Positions 25,776 through 35,378 of a stretch of DNA of 64,000 nucleotides are shown here, piece after piece (the first letter of the stretch is position 1; the number at the start of each line of letters is the position of its first letter). Position numbers and translations under genes: made by a program. Origin of the DNA: an uncultured Pseudomonadales bacterium (lineage in GTDB: Bacteria; Pseudomonadota; Gammaproteobacteria; Pseudomonadales; Balneatricaceae); the NCBI GenBank assembly GCA_938084925.1, contig CALKFY010000027.1:1-64000 (forward strand), written 5' to 3'. The notes beneath the pieces are model-generated. The model saw only the letters and a list, made by a program, of their open reading frames with translations, had not been told where the DNA came from and did not search any database.

Positions 25776-27119
25776 ATGAGTGAAACTCAGTCAATACAGA
25801 GCTGGTTGAAAGATAATAAAATCACTGAGATCGAATGCATTATCAGTGATTTAACGGGCATCGCTCGTGGCAAAATTATGCCTGCTTCCAAGTTTACTGA
25901 GACCACCATCACCCGTATACCAGAAAGCGTGCTGATGCTCACGGTGACCGGTGATTATACCAACGATTACAGCATGATTGATGATGCTGAAATCGACATT
26001 TATTTAAAGCCGGATCCCAGTGCAGTAAAAGTATTGCCGTGGGCGCAAGAGCCAACGGCACAGATTATACATGATTGTTATGACGCGAATGACGAACTAG
26101 TGGATATGGCCCCGCGCACCGTATTGCGCCGTGTATTGCAGTTGTATGCAGACAAGGGTCTAACGCCGATTGTTGCACCAGAAGTGGAGTTTTTCCTAAC
26201 CAAACGCAACTTGGATCCGGATTTCCCCTTGGAGCCGCCTGTAGGGCGTTCTGGGCGTGCCGAAACAGGCCGCCAGTCATACAGCATTGATGCTTTGAAT
26301 GAGTTTGACCCCTTGTTCGAAGATGTTTACGACTATTGTGAAGCTCAGAACTTGGACGTGGAAACATTGATCCATGAAGAAGGCCTGGGGCAGATGGAAA
26401 TTAACTTCGTGCATGGTGAAGCTCTGGGCTTGGCCGATCAGGTGTTCTTGTTTAAACGCACTCTGCGTGAAGCGGCCTTGAAGCACGATATGTCGGCGAC
26501 CTTTATGGCTAAACCTGTAGAAGGCCAGCCGGGCAGCTCCATGCATATTCATCAGAGTCTGTTGGATGCCGATGGTAACAATGTGTTTATGGGCAAAAAT
26601 GGCGAAATTAGCGACACTTTGCGTCATTACATTGGTGGTTTGCAGAAGTACACCAAGGCCGTAACGGCTTTGTTTGCACCTAATGTGAACTCTTACCGCC
26701 GTTACATGCGTGAAGAGTCGGCACCGGTCAACGTGCATTGGGGCTACGACAACCGTACCGTGGGTTTGCGTGTGCCAGATGCCAATGGACCTAACGTACG
26801 TGTAGAGAACCGTGTTGGTGGTGCCGATGCCAACCCCTACCTCGCCATGGCGGCCACCTTGGCCTGTGGGTATTTGGGTATGGTAGAAGAGTTGGAGCCT
26901 AGTGCTCATGTGGAAGGCAGTGCCTATGATAAAGGTACGCGAGAGTTGCCACGCTCATTAACCGAAGCGCTTATTCAGCTTGATCGTTGTGAGCCTTTGA
27001 GGGAAATTTTTGGTGATCGTTTTGTACGGGCTTACTTGTCCGTGAAAGAGAAAGAAAACGAAAACTTTTTGCAGGTAATCAGCTCTTGGGAGCGTGAGTA
27101 CCTATTGTTAACTGTGTAA
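25776..27119 (+). CDS. puuA: Glutamine synthetase-family gamma-glutamylputrescine synthetase (PuuA-like, copy 2)
   Basis: 447 residues with the glutamine synthetase layout: N-terminal IECIISDLTGIARGKIMPAS, catalytic VAPEVEFFLTKR, the LGQMEINFVHGE and SSMHIHQSLLD metal sites, and VRVENRVGGADANPYLAMAA. It sits between puuD and a putrescine aminotransferase, upstream of the Pot transporter genes. The paralogue at 23333 differs clearly in sequence, so they are old duplicates rather than a recent copy. Ligation of glutamate to putrescine is the likely reaction. Confidence 0.9.
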   Translation: MSETQSIQSWLKDNKITEIECIISDLTGIARGKIMPASKFTETTITRIPESVLMLTVTGDYTNDYSMIDDAEIDIYLKPDPSAVKVLPWAQEPTAQIIHDCYDANDELVDMAPRTVLRRVLQLYADKGLTPIVAPEVEFFLTKRNLDPDFPLEPPVGRSGRAETGRQSYSIDALNEFDPLFEDVYDYCEAQNLDVETLIHEEGLGQMEINFVHGEALGLADQVFLFKRTLREAALKHDMSATFMAKPVEGQPGSSMHIHQSLLDADGNNVFMGKNGEISDTLRHYIGGLQKYTKAVTALFAPNVNSYRRYMREESAPVNVHWGYDNRTVGLRVPDANGPNVRVENRVGGADANPYLAMAATLACGYLGMVEELEPSAHVEGSAYDKGTRELPRSLTEALIQLDRCEPLREIFGDRFVRAYLSVKEKENENFLQVISSWEREYLLLTV

Positions 27120-27150
27120 TCCAGTCTGCGATTCAGACATTAAGGAGACA

Positions 27151-28527
27151 ATGATGAATTCCATGATCCAAGAGCAAAACAATACAGCGGCTCTACAAGA
27201 AATGGACCGGGATAGTTACCTACACCCATTTACCGATTCTAAAGCCTTGCACAGCAAAGGCACCCGTGTAGTGACTGATGCTAAAGGTGTGTATATTTAT
27301 GACTCCGAAGGTCATCGTATCTTGGATGCCATGGCTGGCTTGTGGTGTGTAAACATTGGTTACGGTCGTGATGAGCTGGCTGATGTGGCGGCTGAGCAAA
27401 TGAAAAAGCTACCTTATTACAACAGCTTCTTTGGTACCGCTAACGTACCGGCTATCGAGCTTGCTGCCAAGGTGAAGTCCTTGGCACCTGACAATATTGG
27501 CCACGTGTTCTTTACTGGGTCTGGCTCGGAATCCAATGACACCAACCTTCGGATGGTGCGTCATTATTGGGCCCAAAAAGGTCAGCCGGCAAAGCGTATC
27601 GTGATTTCTCGCGATAATGCCTACCATGGTTCCACCATGGCGGGTATGAGCTTGGGTGGTATGGAATTTATGCACAAGCAAGGCGGTATCATTGATGGTA
27701 TCGACCACATCATGCAGCCACACTGGTACAAAGAATCCCTTCCAGGTGAAAGTGAAACTGATTTTGGTATTCGTGCTGCGAAAGCCCTAGAAGAGAAGAT
27801 TCTAGAATTAGGTGCAGAAAACGTGGGCGCCTTTATTGGTGAACCTATACAAGGTGCTGGTGGTGTTATTGTGCCGCCTGCTAACTATTGGTCAGAAATC
27901 CAGCGTATTTGTAAAAAGTACGATTTATTGATTATTCTGGATGAAGTAATTACTGGTTTTGGCCGTACGGGCAACTGGTTTGCCGCGCAAACCTTTGATA
28001 TCGAAGCTGATATGATTCCATTTGCTAAGGGCTTGTCCTCGGGTTACCTGCCGATTGGTGGTGTAGCCATCAGTAAGCGTGTGGCTGATGTGGTCATTAG
28101 CGGTGGCGAGTTTGCCCACGGATATACCTATTCGGGTCACCCTGTATCGGCGGCTGTTGCCAAAGCCAATATCGAGATTATCGAACGTGAAGGCATGGTA
28201 GAAGCGGTACGTGATGAGACCGGTCCTTATCTACAGGCTAAGCTTGCCGAACTAGCCGATCATCCATTGGTGGGACAGGTCCGTGGTATGGGAATGGTTG
28301 GTGCCTTGGAACTGGTACAAGACAAGGTCACTCGCACCCCGTTTGATAAGGACGTGGAAATTGCCGGCCAGGTACGCGACATCGCCATTGCCACTGGTTT
28401 GATGGTCCGTGCCGTAGGCGACTGTTTGATTATGAGCCCGCCTTTGTGTATTACTAAGGCAGAAATTGATGAATTGATTACCTTGTTGACTGCCGCTTTA
28501 GATAAAGTGCAGGCACAGGTGCAATAA
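27151..28527 (+). CDS. spuC: Putrescine--pyruvate aminotransferase (class III PLP aminotransferase, SpuC-like)
   Basis: 458 residues. The class III signature runs through IILDEVITGFGRTGNWFAAQ, and the PLP lysine is in MIPFAKGLSSGY (about residue 290). N-terminal DSYLHPFTDSKALHSKGTRV and FTGSGSESNDTNLRMVRHYW are typical of SpuC/omega-transaminases. It converts putrescine to 4-aminobutanal and so offers a transamination route parallel to the Puu route. It is co-directional with puuD/puuA and potFGHI, with an AAGGAGA ribosome-binding site. Confidence 0.88.
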   Translation: MMNSMIQEQNNTAALQEMDRDSYLHPFTDSKALHSKGTRVVTDAKGVYIYDSEGHRILDAMAGLWCVNIGYGRDELADVAAEQMKKLPYYNSFFGTANVPAIELAAKVKSLAPDNIGHVFFTGSGSESNDTNLRMVRHYWAQKGQPAKRIVISRDNAYHGSTMAGMSLGGMEFMHKQGGIIDGIDHIMQPHWYKESLPGESETDFGIRAAKALEEKILELGAENVGAFIGEPIQGAGGVIVPPANYWSEIQRICKKYDLLIILDEVITGFGRTGNWFAAQTFDIEADMIPFAKGLSSGYLPIGGVAISKRVADVVISGGEFAHGYTYSGHPVSAAVAKANIEIIEREGMVEAVRDETGPYLQAKLAELADHPLVGQVRGMGMVGALELVQDKVTRTPFDKDVEIAGQVRDIAIATGLMVRAVGDCLIMSPPLCITKAEIDELITLLTAALDKVQAQVQ

Positions 28528-28621
28528 GAATTCCCTCGGGAAGAATGTTTTAGCTGGCCACTTTAACGCTGATTGTTCAGCTTAAAGAACCACTAAAAAT
28601 AAGTTAACTTAGGAGAGCATA

Positions 28622-29719
28622 ATGAAAAAAATTACAAGCACCCTAGCTACTCTAGCTTGTGCCACTGGTTTGATGGCTGGCAGTGTACAAGCTCAAGAAG
28701 TACTAAACATTTATAACTGGTCGGACTATATTGCTGACGACACCATTGCTAACTTTGAAGCCGAAACAGGCATCAAGGTTGTGTATGACATGTTTGACAG
28801 CAACGACGTGCTAGAAGCCAAGTTGCTAACTGGTAACTCCGGTTACGATTTAGTGGTACCTAGCTCTTCTTTTATGGGCCGTCAGATTATGGCGGGTGTG
28901 TTCCAGAAGTTGGATAAATCGCAACTACCAAACCTGGCCAATATGGATGCCGAAATGATGGCCACCATTGCTGGTATTGACCCAGGTAATACCTACGGTG
29001 TGCCATACATGTGGGGTACCACAGGTATCGGTTACAACGTTGATATGGTTAAAAAAGCCCTAGGCGATGACTTTAATGTTGGCAGTTGGGACATGGTATT
29101 CAAGCCAGAAAACATGGCTAAGCTTGCGGAATGTGGTGTGCACGTTTTGGACTCTGCTGATGAAGTATTGCCTATTGCCATGAACTATCTGGGTCTTGAT
29201 CCAAATAGCACCAACAAGAAAGACTGGCAAGCTGGCGCCGAAGTGGTAAAAGGTGTGCGTTCTAGTATTACTAAGTTCCACTCATCTAACTACATTGATG
29301 CCCTAGCTAACGGCGACATCTGTGTGGCATTGGGTTGGTCTGGTGACGTATTTATGGCGCAATTAGCAGCTGATGAAGCCGATGCTGGTGTGGCTGTAGA
29401 CTATGTTATCCCTGCAGAAGGTGCGCCACTTTGGATTGACATGATGGGTATTCCTGCTGATGCCAAGAACGTTGGCAATGCCCACAAGTTCTTGAACTAC
29501 TTGATGCGTCCAGAAGTGACAGCGGCAATCACCAACTACGTGTGGTATGCCAATGCTAATGCGGCGGCTTCTGCTCTAGTTGAACAAGACATTTTGGATC
29601 ACCCAGGTATCTACCCTAGTGAAGAAGCCAAGGCCAAGTTGTTCACCTTTGATATCTTGCCGCCGAAGGTGACCCGTGCTGCTACGCGTGCATGGACTGA
29701 CGTTCGTACTGGTAATTAA
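28622..29719 (+). CDS. potF: Periplasmic polyamine-binding protein of an ABC transporter (PotF/SpuD-like)
   Basis: 365 residues with a Sec signal peptide (ITSTLATLACATGLMAGSVQ, then AQA-type cleavage before EEVLNIYNW-like mature start). The mature protein opens with VLNIYNWSDYIADDTI, diagnostic of PotF/PotD, and contains the YNVDMVKKALG and WSGDVFMA segments near the ligand pocket. It captures putrescine or spermidine for PotGHI, which follow directly. The start has a TTAGGAGAG ribosome-binding site. Confidence 0.95.
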   Translation: MKKITSTLATLACATGLMAGSVQAQEVLNIYNWSDYIADDTIANFEAETGIKVVYDMFDSNDVLEAKLLTGNSGYDLVVPSSSFMGRQIMAGVFQKLDKSQLPNLANMDAEMMATIAGIDPGNTYGVPYMWGTTGIGYNVDMVKKALGDDFNVGSWDMVFKPENMAKLAECGVHVLDSADEVLPIAMNYLGLDPNSTNKKDWQAGAEVVKGVRSSITKFHSSNYIDALANGDICVALGWSGDVFMAQLAADEADAGVAVDYVIPAEGAPLWIDMMGIPADAKNVGNAHKFLNYLMRPEVTAAITNYVWYANANAAASALVEQDILDHPGIYPSEEAKAKLFTFDILPPKVTRAATRAWTDVRTGN

Positions 29720-29811
29720 TCCGTTGTGATACAGGCTGAGCAGTAGGCATATTGCTTGCTGCTTAGCCGTTTCCCCCCTCATTTATCCCACTACCCTATC
29801 GGAGTTTTGCT

Positions 29812-30912
29812 ATGAGCGATGCTGCGTCTAGCCCCATGCTAGAGATACGCCAAGTAACGAAACGCTTTGGTCAATTAAGCGCTGTAAAAGACGTTAGTTT
29901 GACCATCAACAAAGGCGAAATTTTTGCCCTATTGGGTGGCTCTGGGTGTGGTAAAACTACGCTACTGCGCATGATGTCGGGTTTCGAAACACCGAGTGAA
30001 GGCGCGATTCTTATCGACGGTGAAGATGTATCCAAGGTGCCACCTTTTCAACGTCCTGTAAACATGATGTTTCAGTCTTATGCCTTGTTTCCGCATATGA
30101 CCGTAGAGCAGAACGTGGCCTTCGGTTTGAAACAGGACAAGCTACCCAAAGCACAAATTGCAGACCAGGTAGCGGCCATGTTGAAGCTGGTGCATATGAC
30201 AGACTTTGCCAAGCGTAAGCCTAATCAGCTTTCGGGTGGCCAGCGTCAACGTGTTGCTCTTGCTCGTTCATTGGCGAAAAAACCCAAGGTGTTGTTATTG
30301 GACGAGCCTATGGGCGCCCTTGATAAGAAACTACGCAGCCAAATGCAATTGGAACTGGTAGATATTATTGAATCTGTTGGCGTTACCTGCGTTATGGTAA
30401 CCCACGACCAAGAAGAGGCCATGACTATGGCCAACCGGGTGAGTGTCATGCATTTAGGCGAAATAATGCAGGTTGGTAGCCCCAGTGAAATTTATGAATT
30501 CCCGAACAGTCGCCATACGGCTGAATTTATCGGTTCGGTGAATATTTTTGATGCCACGGTACAAGGCGTAGGTTCAGATGCCAGCCAATTGTCCTGTACG
30601 GACCTAAACTGTGTGCTATCCGTTGAAGGTGGTGTTAACGCCGTAGAAGGTGCACAAGTGGGAGTGGCTGTACGACCAGAAAAAATTTACATGTCTCGTA
30701 CCCAACCCGAACAAGGCGACAATTGGTTGCATGGTAAGGTAGAGGATATTGCGTATTTGGGCGGCCATTCTGTTTACCATGTAAAGTTGGCATCGGGCAA
30801 AACCGTCATGGCCACCACCACTAACGTGGACCGCCATGAACAACGACTCACCTGGGAAGACCAAGTCTATTTGTACTGGTCGGCCTCTAGTTCGGTGGTA
30901 CTGTACCAATGA
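29812..30912 (+). CDS. potG: Polyamine ABC transporter ATP-binding protein
   Basis: 366 residues. Walker A is GGSGCGKTT (about residue 43), signature LSGGQRQRVALARSL (about 139), Walker B VLLLDEPMGALD, and the switch His in VMVTHDQEEAMTMA. The C-terminal TOBE regulatory domain (VAVRPEKIYMS) follows. It energises uptake through PotH/PotI. Its stop overlaps the potH start by four bases (ATGA). Confidence 0.96.
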   Translation: MSDAASSPMLEIRQVTKRFGQLSAVKDVSLTINKGEIFALLGGSGCGKTTLLRMMSGFETPSEGAILIDGEDVSKVPPFQRPVNMMFQSYALFPHMTVEQNVAFGLKQDKLPKAQIADQVAAMLKLVHMTDFAKRKPNQLSGGQRQRVALARSLAKKPKVLLLDEPMGALDKKLRSQMQLELVDIIESVGVTCVMVTHDQEEAMTMANRVSVMHLGEIMQVGSPSEIYEFPNSRHTAEFIGSVNIFDATVQGVGSDASQLSCTDLNCVLSVEGGVNAVEGAQVGVAVRPEKIYMSRTQPEQGDNWLHGKVEDIAYLGGHSVYHVKLASGKTVMATTTNVDRHEQRLTWEDQVYLYWSASSSVVLYQ

Positions 30913-31787
30913 GCAAACTCGGCGCCCGTAGTGTCATAGGCGTGCCCTATGTATGGCTACTACTGTTTTTTCTGGTCCCCTTTATCATCGTCTTCAAAAT
31001 CAGCTTTTCGGAGATGCAGTATGCTATTCCTCCATATACAGACTTGGTGGGCTGGGCTGACGAAGTACTGACTATTAACCTTAACCTAGGTAACTACTAT
31101 TACCTTTGGGATGACAGCCTATACGCCAAGGCTTACCTAAGCTCGGTACGCATAGCCTTCTTCGCCACTATCGGCGCCCTCATCATTGGTTACCCCATGG
31201 CGTATGCGATAGCACGTGCCGATGCTAGTTCCCGTAATGCCTTGCTGATGATGGTGATGTTGCCTTCATGGACGTCATTTCTGATTCGTATTTATGCTTG
31301 GGTAGGTATCCTAAAAAATAATGGTTTGATCAACAACGCCTTGATGTCTGTGGGCATTATTGACCAACCCATAGCCATGCTGAATACCGAATTTGCTGTG
31401 TATATTGGTATTGTGTACGCCTACTTGCCGTTTATGATTTTGCCCATTTATACCAACTTGGTGAAGCTGGACAATTCTTTATTAGAAGCCTCAGCCGACC
31501 TAGGTTGCCCACCATGGAAGACATTCTTGACTGTTACCCTGCCCTTATCCAAGGCCGGTATTATCGCGGGCTCCATGTTGGTGTTTATCCCTTCAGTGGG
31601 CGAATTTGTGATACCAGAAATGCTCGGTGGTGCCGAAACATTGATGATTGGTAAGGTGCTGTGGCAAGAATTCTTTAACAACCGTGATTGGCCCGTAGCT
31701 TCGGCTGTGGCCATTGTTATGCTCTTATTATTGCTGGTGCCGATAACCTTCTTCCACCGTTATCAATCACGTGAGTTGGAGGCGTAG
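30909..31787 (+). CDS. potH: Polyamine ABC transporter permease
   Basis: 292 residues with six predicted transmembrane helices and the permease EAA-type loop (EASADLGCPPWKTFLTVTLP) that docks to PotG. It forms the inner-membrane pore with PotI. It overlaps potG by ATGA and ends two bases before potI, so translation is probably coupled along the operon. Confidence 0.95.
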   Translation: MSKLGARSVIGVPYVWLLLFFLVPFIIVFKISFSEMQYAIPPYTDLVGWADEVLTINLNLGNYYYLWDDSLYAKAYLSSVRIAFFATIGALIIGYPMAYAIARADASSRNALLMMVMLPSWTSFLIRIYAWVGILKNNGLINNALMSVGIIDQPIAMLNTEFAVYIGIVYAYLPFMILPIYTNLVKLDNSLLEASADLGCPPWKTFLTVTLPLSKAGIIAGSMLVFIPSVGEFVIPEMLGGAETLMIGKVLWQEFFNNRDWPVASAVAIVMLLLLLVPITFFHRYQSRELEA

Positions 31788-31789
31788 CT

Positions 31790-32614
31790 ATGCAAACCGG
31801 TAAAATTTCACGCTTTTCAAAAACTGTTTTGAGTTTGGGCTTCTTTTTCCTTTATGCGCCTATTCTTATTTTGGTGATCTTCTCCTTTAACAAATCGGAG
31901 CTGGTCACCGTCTGGGCGGGTTTCTCGTTCAAATGGTATGGCGAGCTATTTCGCGACCCACAAATGCTGGGTGCGGCTTGGATCAGCCTAAAAATTGCTT
32001 TTTTGGCGGCATCTGCCGCCGTGGTACTAGGTACCATGGCCTCCATTGTGATGGTGCGCATGGGCAATTTTACAGGTAAAACCGCCTTTACTAGCATGAT
32101 CACGGCACCGTTAGTGATGCCAGAAGTCATCACTGGTTTGTCCTTGCTGCTATTGTTTGTGGCTATGGGGCAGTCCTTGGGATGGCCTGGCCAACGCGGT
32201 ATGCTCACCATTTGGATTGCCCATGTGACCTTCTGTACGGCCTTTGTTACCGTGGTAGTTACCTCCCGCTTGCAAGAAATGGATGAGTCCATTGAAGAAG
32301 CCGCACAAGACCTAGGCGCACCACCGTGGAAGGTGTTTTTCCTAGTGACCTTGCCAATCATAGCGCCGGCACTCATGTCGGGCTGGTTATTGGCCTTTAC
32401 CTTGTCCTTGGATGATTTGGTAATTGCTAGCTTCGTATCTGGCCCAGGTTCAACTACCTTACCCATGGCGGTATTTTCAAGTGTGCGCATGGGTATAAGC
32501 CCACAGATAAATGCTTTGGCAACCTTGGTAGTTTTGGTTGCCACCATAGCGGTATTTATCGCTTGGTGGGTAGCTCAGCGTAGCTTACGCGTTACCACCA
32601 AGGTTGGCGACTAG
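31790..32614 (+). CDS. potI: Polyamine ABC transporter permease
   Basis: 274 residues with six membrane helices. The first is KTVLSLGFFFLYAPILILVI and the EAA loop is EAAQDLGAPPWKVFFLVTLP. It is the second pore subunit with PotH and the last gene of the polyamine operon. An intrinsic terminator starts 23 bases after its stop. Confidence 0.95.
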   Translation: MQTGKISRFSKTVLSLGFFFLYAPILILVIFSFNKSELVTVWAGFSFKWYGELFRDPQMLGAAWISLKIAFLAASAAVVLGTMASIVMVRMGNFTGKTAFTSMITAPLVMPEVITGLSLLLLFVAMGQSLGWPGQRGMLTIWIAHVTFCTAFVTVVVTSRLQEMDESIEEAAQDLGAPPWKVFFLVTLPIIAPALMSGWLLAFTLSLDDLVIASFVSGPGSTTLPMAVFSSVRMGISPQINALATLVVLVATIAVFIAWWVAQRSLRVTTKVGD

Positions 32615-32636
32615 TTATTAGCTAGACGCAGCTCAT

Positions 32637-32672
32637 AAAAAGCCCGCCTGTCTTTTGATTAGCGGGCTTTTT
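32637..32672. terminator. Intrinsic terminator after potI, usable from both strands
   Basis: AAAAAGCCCGC (32637-32647) pairs with GCGGGCTTTTT (32662-32672) around a 14-base loop. The A-tract and T-tract make it bidirectional. It lies between convergent potI and the unknown gene at 32677. Confidence 0.92.
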
Positions 32673-32676
32673 GTTA

Positions 32677-33153
32677 CTAAGTCCTGGTCCGTTCCACCAT
32701 AGTGTAGGGCACATAGCAGCGGCGTAGGCTTTCTTCAGCTAACATTTCCATGGCGGCGCGTAATATGGGATGTTGGATATTGAGCTTGCTCATCAAGCGT
32801 AACAGGATGTCTTCACTTAAGGTCTTGTTGTGGCGGCGATACACTAATAAAGCAATGATCATATTGCTCACATAATGGAAGATTACGGGCTTGGATACGC
32901 CATAACCGTTATGTTGATCTTGCACCGTGTCCTCTAGCAAATTATAGATGTAGCGCCAGCTTATGGAGTCAGCACAAACTTCCTTTATGCGTAAGGCGAT
33001 ATCCGCCGTGCTAGGCGGTGAGATAGCCTGCATATGTGGCGCGTGACTAAATATGGTGTCATTGCACTGTTTGAATAGGTGGCTTACATAAGGGCTGTCG
33101 GCGCTGTCTGTGTAGATTTGGACGCGGTGTTTAAAGTCGTCAAAATTATTCAT
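32677..33153 (-). CDS. Hypothetical protein
   Basis: 158 residues, predicted soluble and largely helical, with no signal peptide. No family recognised and no catalytic motif seen. The C-terminal half (HYVSNMIIALLVYRRHNKTL, LRLMSKLNIQHPILRAAMEM) is probably a helical bundle. It lies downstream of the histidine kinase gene on the same strand, 113 bases away, and converges on potI across the shared terminator. Confidence 0.65.
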   Translation of the reverse strand: MNNFDDFKHRVQIYTDSADSPYVSHLFKQCNDTIFSHAPHMQAISPPSTADIALRIKEVCADSISWRYIYNLLEDTVQDQHNGYGVSKPVIFHYVSNMIIALLVYRRHNKTLSEDILLRLMSKLNIQHPILRAAMEMLAEESLRRCYVPYTMVERTRT

Positions 33154-33266
33154 TTGGTGGTTGCTCTATCCGGTTGTGATTCATACCCTTAGTAGAACAA
33201 ACAACACTGGTGATAAAGTGAAACAATAGTGAATAAGCGTGGGAAGAGTGTGTAGATATAATGGAG

Positions 33267-35378
33267 TTAGATGTGAGCTGGTAAGCGCATGCTGAAACAC
33301 ACGCCTTGGCTATTGGATAAGTTATGCCAACTAACCTGCCCACCTAAATGTTCACAGATAATACGGACGACAAACAGGCCCAAACCAAAGTGGCCATCGC
33401 CACCCTGTTTAGCGTTGCTACGTTGACTGGCCATAGAGTGGAATAGATGTTCAGCTTGTTGAGGGGTAATGGCTGGACCTTGGTTGCACACGCTCACCTT
33501 GGCCCAAGCGCCGTCTTGTACGATGCTGACTAGAATAGGCGTGTCAGGAGTGCGAAAATCCCGCGCGTTGTCGAGCAGCTTATCCAAAGCTTGTTCTAGG
33601 CGATAATCAACAGCAGTCACCATGATGCCCTGCTGGGGACCCTGGTAATCAATCAATGCATCAACTTGGCTTTGGAAACTGCAGTAGCTGTGCAGCAGGT
33701 GGGCTAGGTCAACGGGTTCTGTGGGTTCTTGTTGCAAGGCCTGTTCTAAGCTGGCGGCGCTGGCGAGTTTATTAAGAATACCTTCTATTTTATATAGCCC
33801 GCGCTGGGCTGCATCTAGGTATTCACGTGACGGATGGTCAGCCAATTCTGTGGATAAGTTGCCTAAAGACGTCGAAATAGTATTCAGTGGATTTTTGATT
33901 TCATGGCTCAAGGTACGGGGAATGTTACTTAGAAAGCGCTGATGGCTTTGTAAACGGGTCATGACTTGGGCTATGTCTCGGGCTAGGTCACCTAGCTCAT
34001 CGTTGCTTTGGGTGCCGTAGGTTAGGCTGGAGTCTTGCATACGTCCGTAAGCATCAACTAGGGAGTGAGTATACTTGCCTAGCGTGCGGATCCGTTGTGC
34101 CAAACGCCAGAATAGCAAAAACAAGCTCAGCATAATCAGGCTAATACTGGTGAGGCTGACTAGTACCACTTTTTCCATAGCTTGACGCTGTAATTGCAGT
34201 AGTTGATCGATGCCCTGCTCAACTAACACTACCCCCAAAACCTGTTGTTGGCTATTGGTAATGGGCATGGCGGTGGCTTGAATGCCTTGGCTATGGGGTA
34301 GCGCCCAGCGATCTTGTACAGTGATACCCGCTAAGGCCAAGTTAAGGAGGCGTGGTCGACTATGACTAGCCTCGCCTTGTACAGGGTTGGTGCTGCTAAG
34401 GACTTGGTTGAGTAAGCTTGCGGTGACTTGTTGCCACAGCTCACCTAGCTGCCAATTCCAAGTATCTGGTGATGCATTTGGTAGGTGTCCAGTATGGCCT
34501 AGGCGATTGAGTTGTTGGTCATAAAGAGTCACAGATAAGGGCCCTTTTTGTTGGCCAGCTAAAAGGGCCATGGCCTGATTAGATAGGGTATTCAGTGCCG
34601 TATAACCACCCTGTTCTGGGCCTTGGGTAGAAAGTATGTTAGGCGTGTTATGAGCATCATCAGCATCGACAACGGCCAGGGATAGTAGTTGCTTTTCACC
34701 CATTAGGGCCAGCGGCATTTGCCATTCCAGCAGGTAGCCGTCGGTGTTTATTTGCATACTAGCTTGGATAGCAAAGTGGTTGCGTTGCTGACCGATGGCG
34801 TTGCCTTGAGCATTGGTCTGGTGGATTTGTACTGTACCCTGTTCTGGACTGAGGAATAATAGGTGGTGAGCTTGTTGTTGGCTATCAACATAGGATAGCC
34901 GCAGATGATCACTGTGTAGGCGATTGTTGGCACTGGAATCGGGGCTTACCCAATGCTGGTCATAGACCTGGACCTTGCCAAGTAATTGCTGTTCAAATTT
35001 GCCGAGGGTTACGGTGAAATGCACGCGGTCTTGGGGGCTGGAGAATTCGCTGGCTTGCACCATCTCGTTGCGCCAATCATCGGCTAAGCCATCGATGTTT
35101 TTGCTTTGATTGATGCTCTGCACAAACAGCAGGGGCTGTTGTTTGCTCAGTTCTGGCAGTTGTAGCAACAATTCTGGGCGCTGCACAAAAACGTTGGCCA
35201 ACGATTGTGCTACCAGCTTTTGGGCTTGTGATTGGCTTTGTTGTAAAAGCCCACCGGTAGCATCAATAAAGCGGTAGCCCAAGTATGGCAGGCTCAACAA
35301 TACCAGACCGATAGCTAGCAGTTGATAGCGGAGCTTGAACAGTCCCCATTTAGTTGCGCCAGCGATAGCCTTGTCCAT
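33267..35378 (-). CDS. Sensor histidine kinase with a long extracytoplasmic region
   Basis: About 703 residues from the ATG at 35378 (MDKAIAGATKWG). That start overlaps the end of the response regulator gene by 29 bases and is preferred to the longer frame inside it. TM1 is LLAIGLVLLSLPYLGYRFI. A large periplasmic domain includes a stretch like CBM9-type beta-sandwiches (DGYLLEWQMPLALMGEKQLL). TM2 is VVLVSLTSISLIMLSLFLLF. Then come HAMP, HisKA (SHEIKNPLNTISTSLGNL) and HATPase (LDNARDF, GLGLFVVRII). Size and layout recall the kinases of the proteobacterial dedicated sortase systems, but no sortase or target is nearby, so the signal is unknown. Confidence 0.88.
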   Translation of the reverse strand: MDKAIAGATKWGLFKLRYQLLAIGLVLLSLPYLGYRFIDATGGLLQQSQSQAQKLVAQSLANVFVQRPELLLQLPELSKQQPLLFVQSINQSKNIDGLADDWRNEMVQASEFSSPQDRVHFTVTLGKFEQQLLGKVQVYDQHWVSPDSSANNRLHSDHLRLSYVDSQQQAHHLLFLSPEQGTVQIHQTNAQGNAIGQQRNHFAIQASMQINTDGYLLEWQMPLALMGEKQLLSLAVVDADDAHNTPNILSTQGPEQGGYTALNTLSNQAMALLAGQQKGPLSVTLYDQQLNRLGHTGHLPNASPDTWNWQLGELWQQVTASLLNQVLSSTNPVQGEASHSRPRLLNLALAGITVQDRWALPHSQGIQATAMPITNSQQQVLGVVLVEQGIDQLLQLQRQAMEKVVLVSLTSISLIMLSLFLLFWRLAQRIRTLGKYTHSLVDAYGRMQDSSLTYGTQSNDELGDLARDIAQVMTRLQSHQRFLSNIPRTLSHEIKNPLNTISTSLGNLSTELADHPSREYLDAAQRGLYKIEGILNKLASAASLEQALQQEPTEPVDLAHLLHSYCSFQSQVDALIDYQGPQQGIMVTAVDYRLEQALDKLLDNARDFRTPDTPILVSIVQDGAWAKVSVCNQGPAITPQQAEHLFHSMASQRSNAKQGGDGHFGLGLFVVRIICEHLGGQVSWHNLSNSQGVCFSMRLPAHI

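Noticed and set aside
26277..26909. Reverse-strand frame of 210 codons inside the puuA-like gene
   Set aside because: It is antisense to a well-conserved glutamine synthetase fold, has shadow-like composition and no ribosome-binding site.
31852..32547. Reverse-strand frame of 231 codons inside potI
   Set aside because: Antisense to a clear permease gene; the open frame follows from the potI codon pattern.
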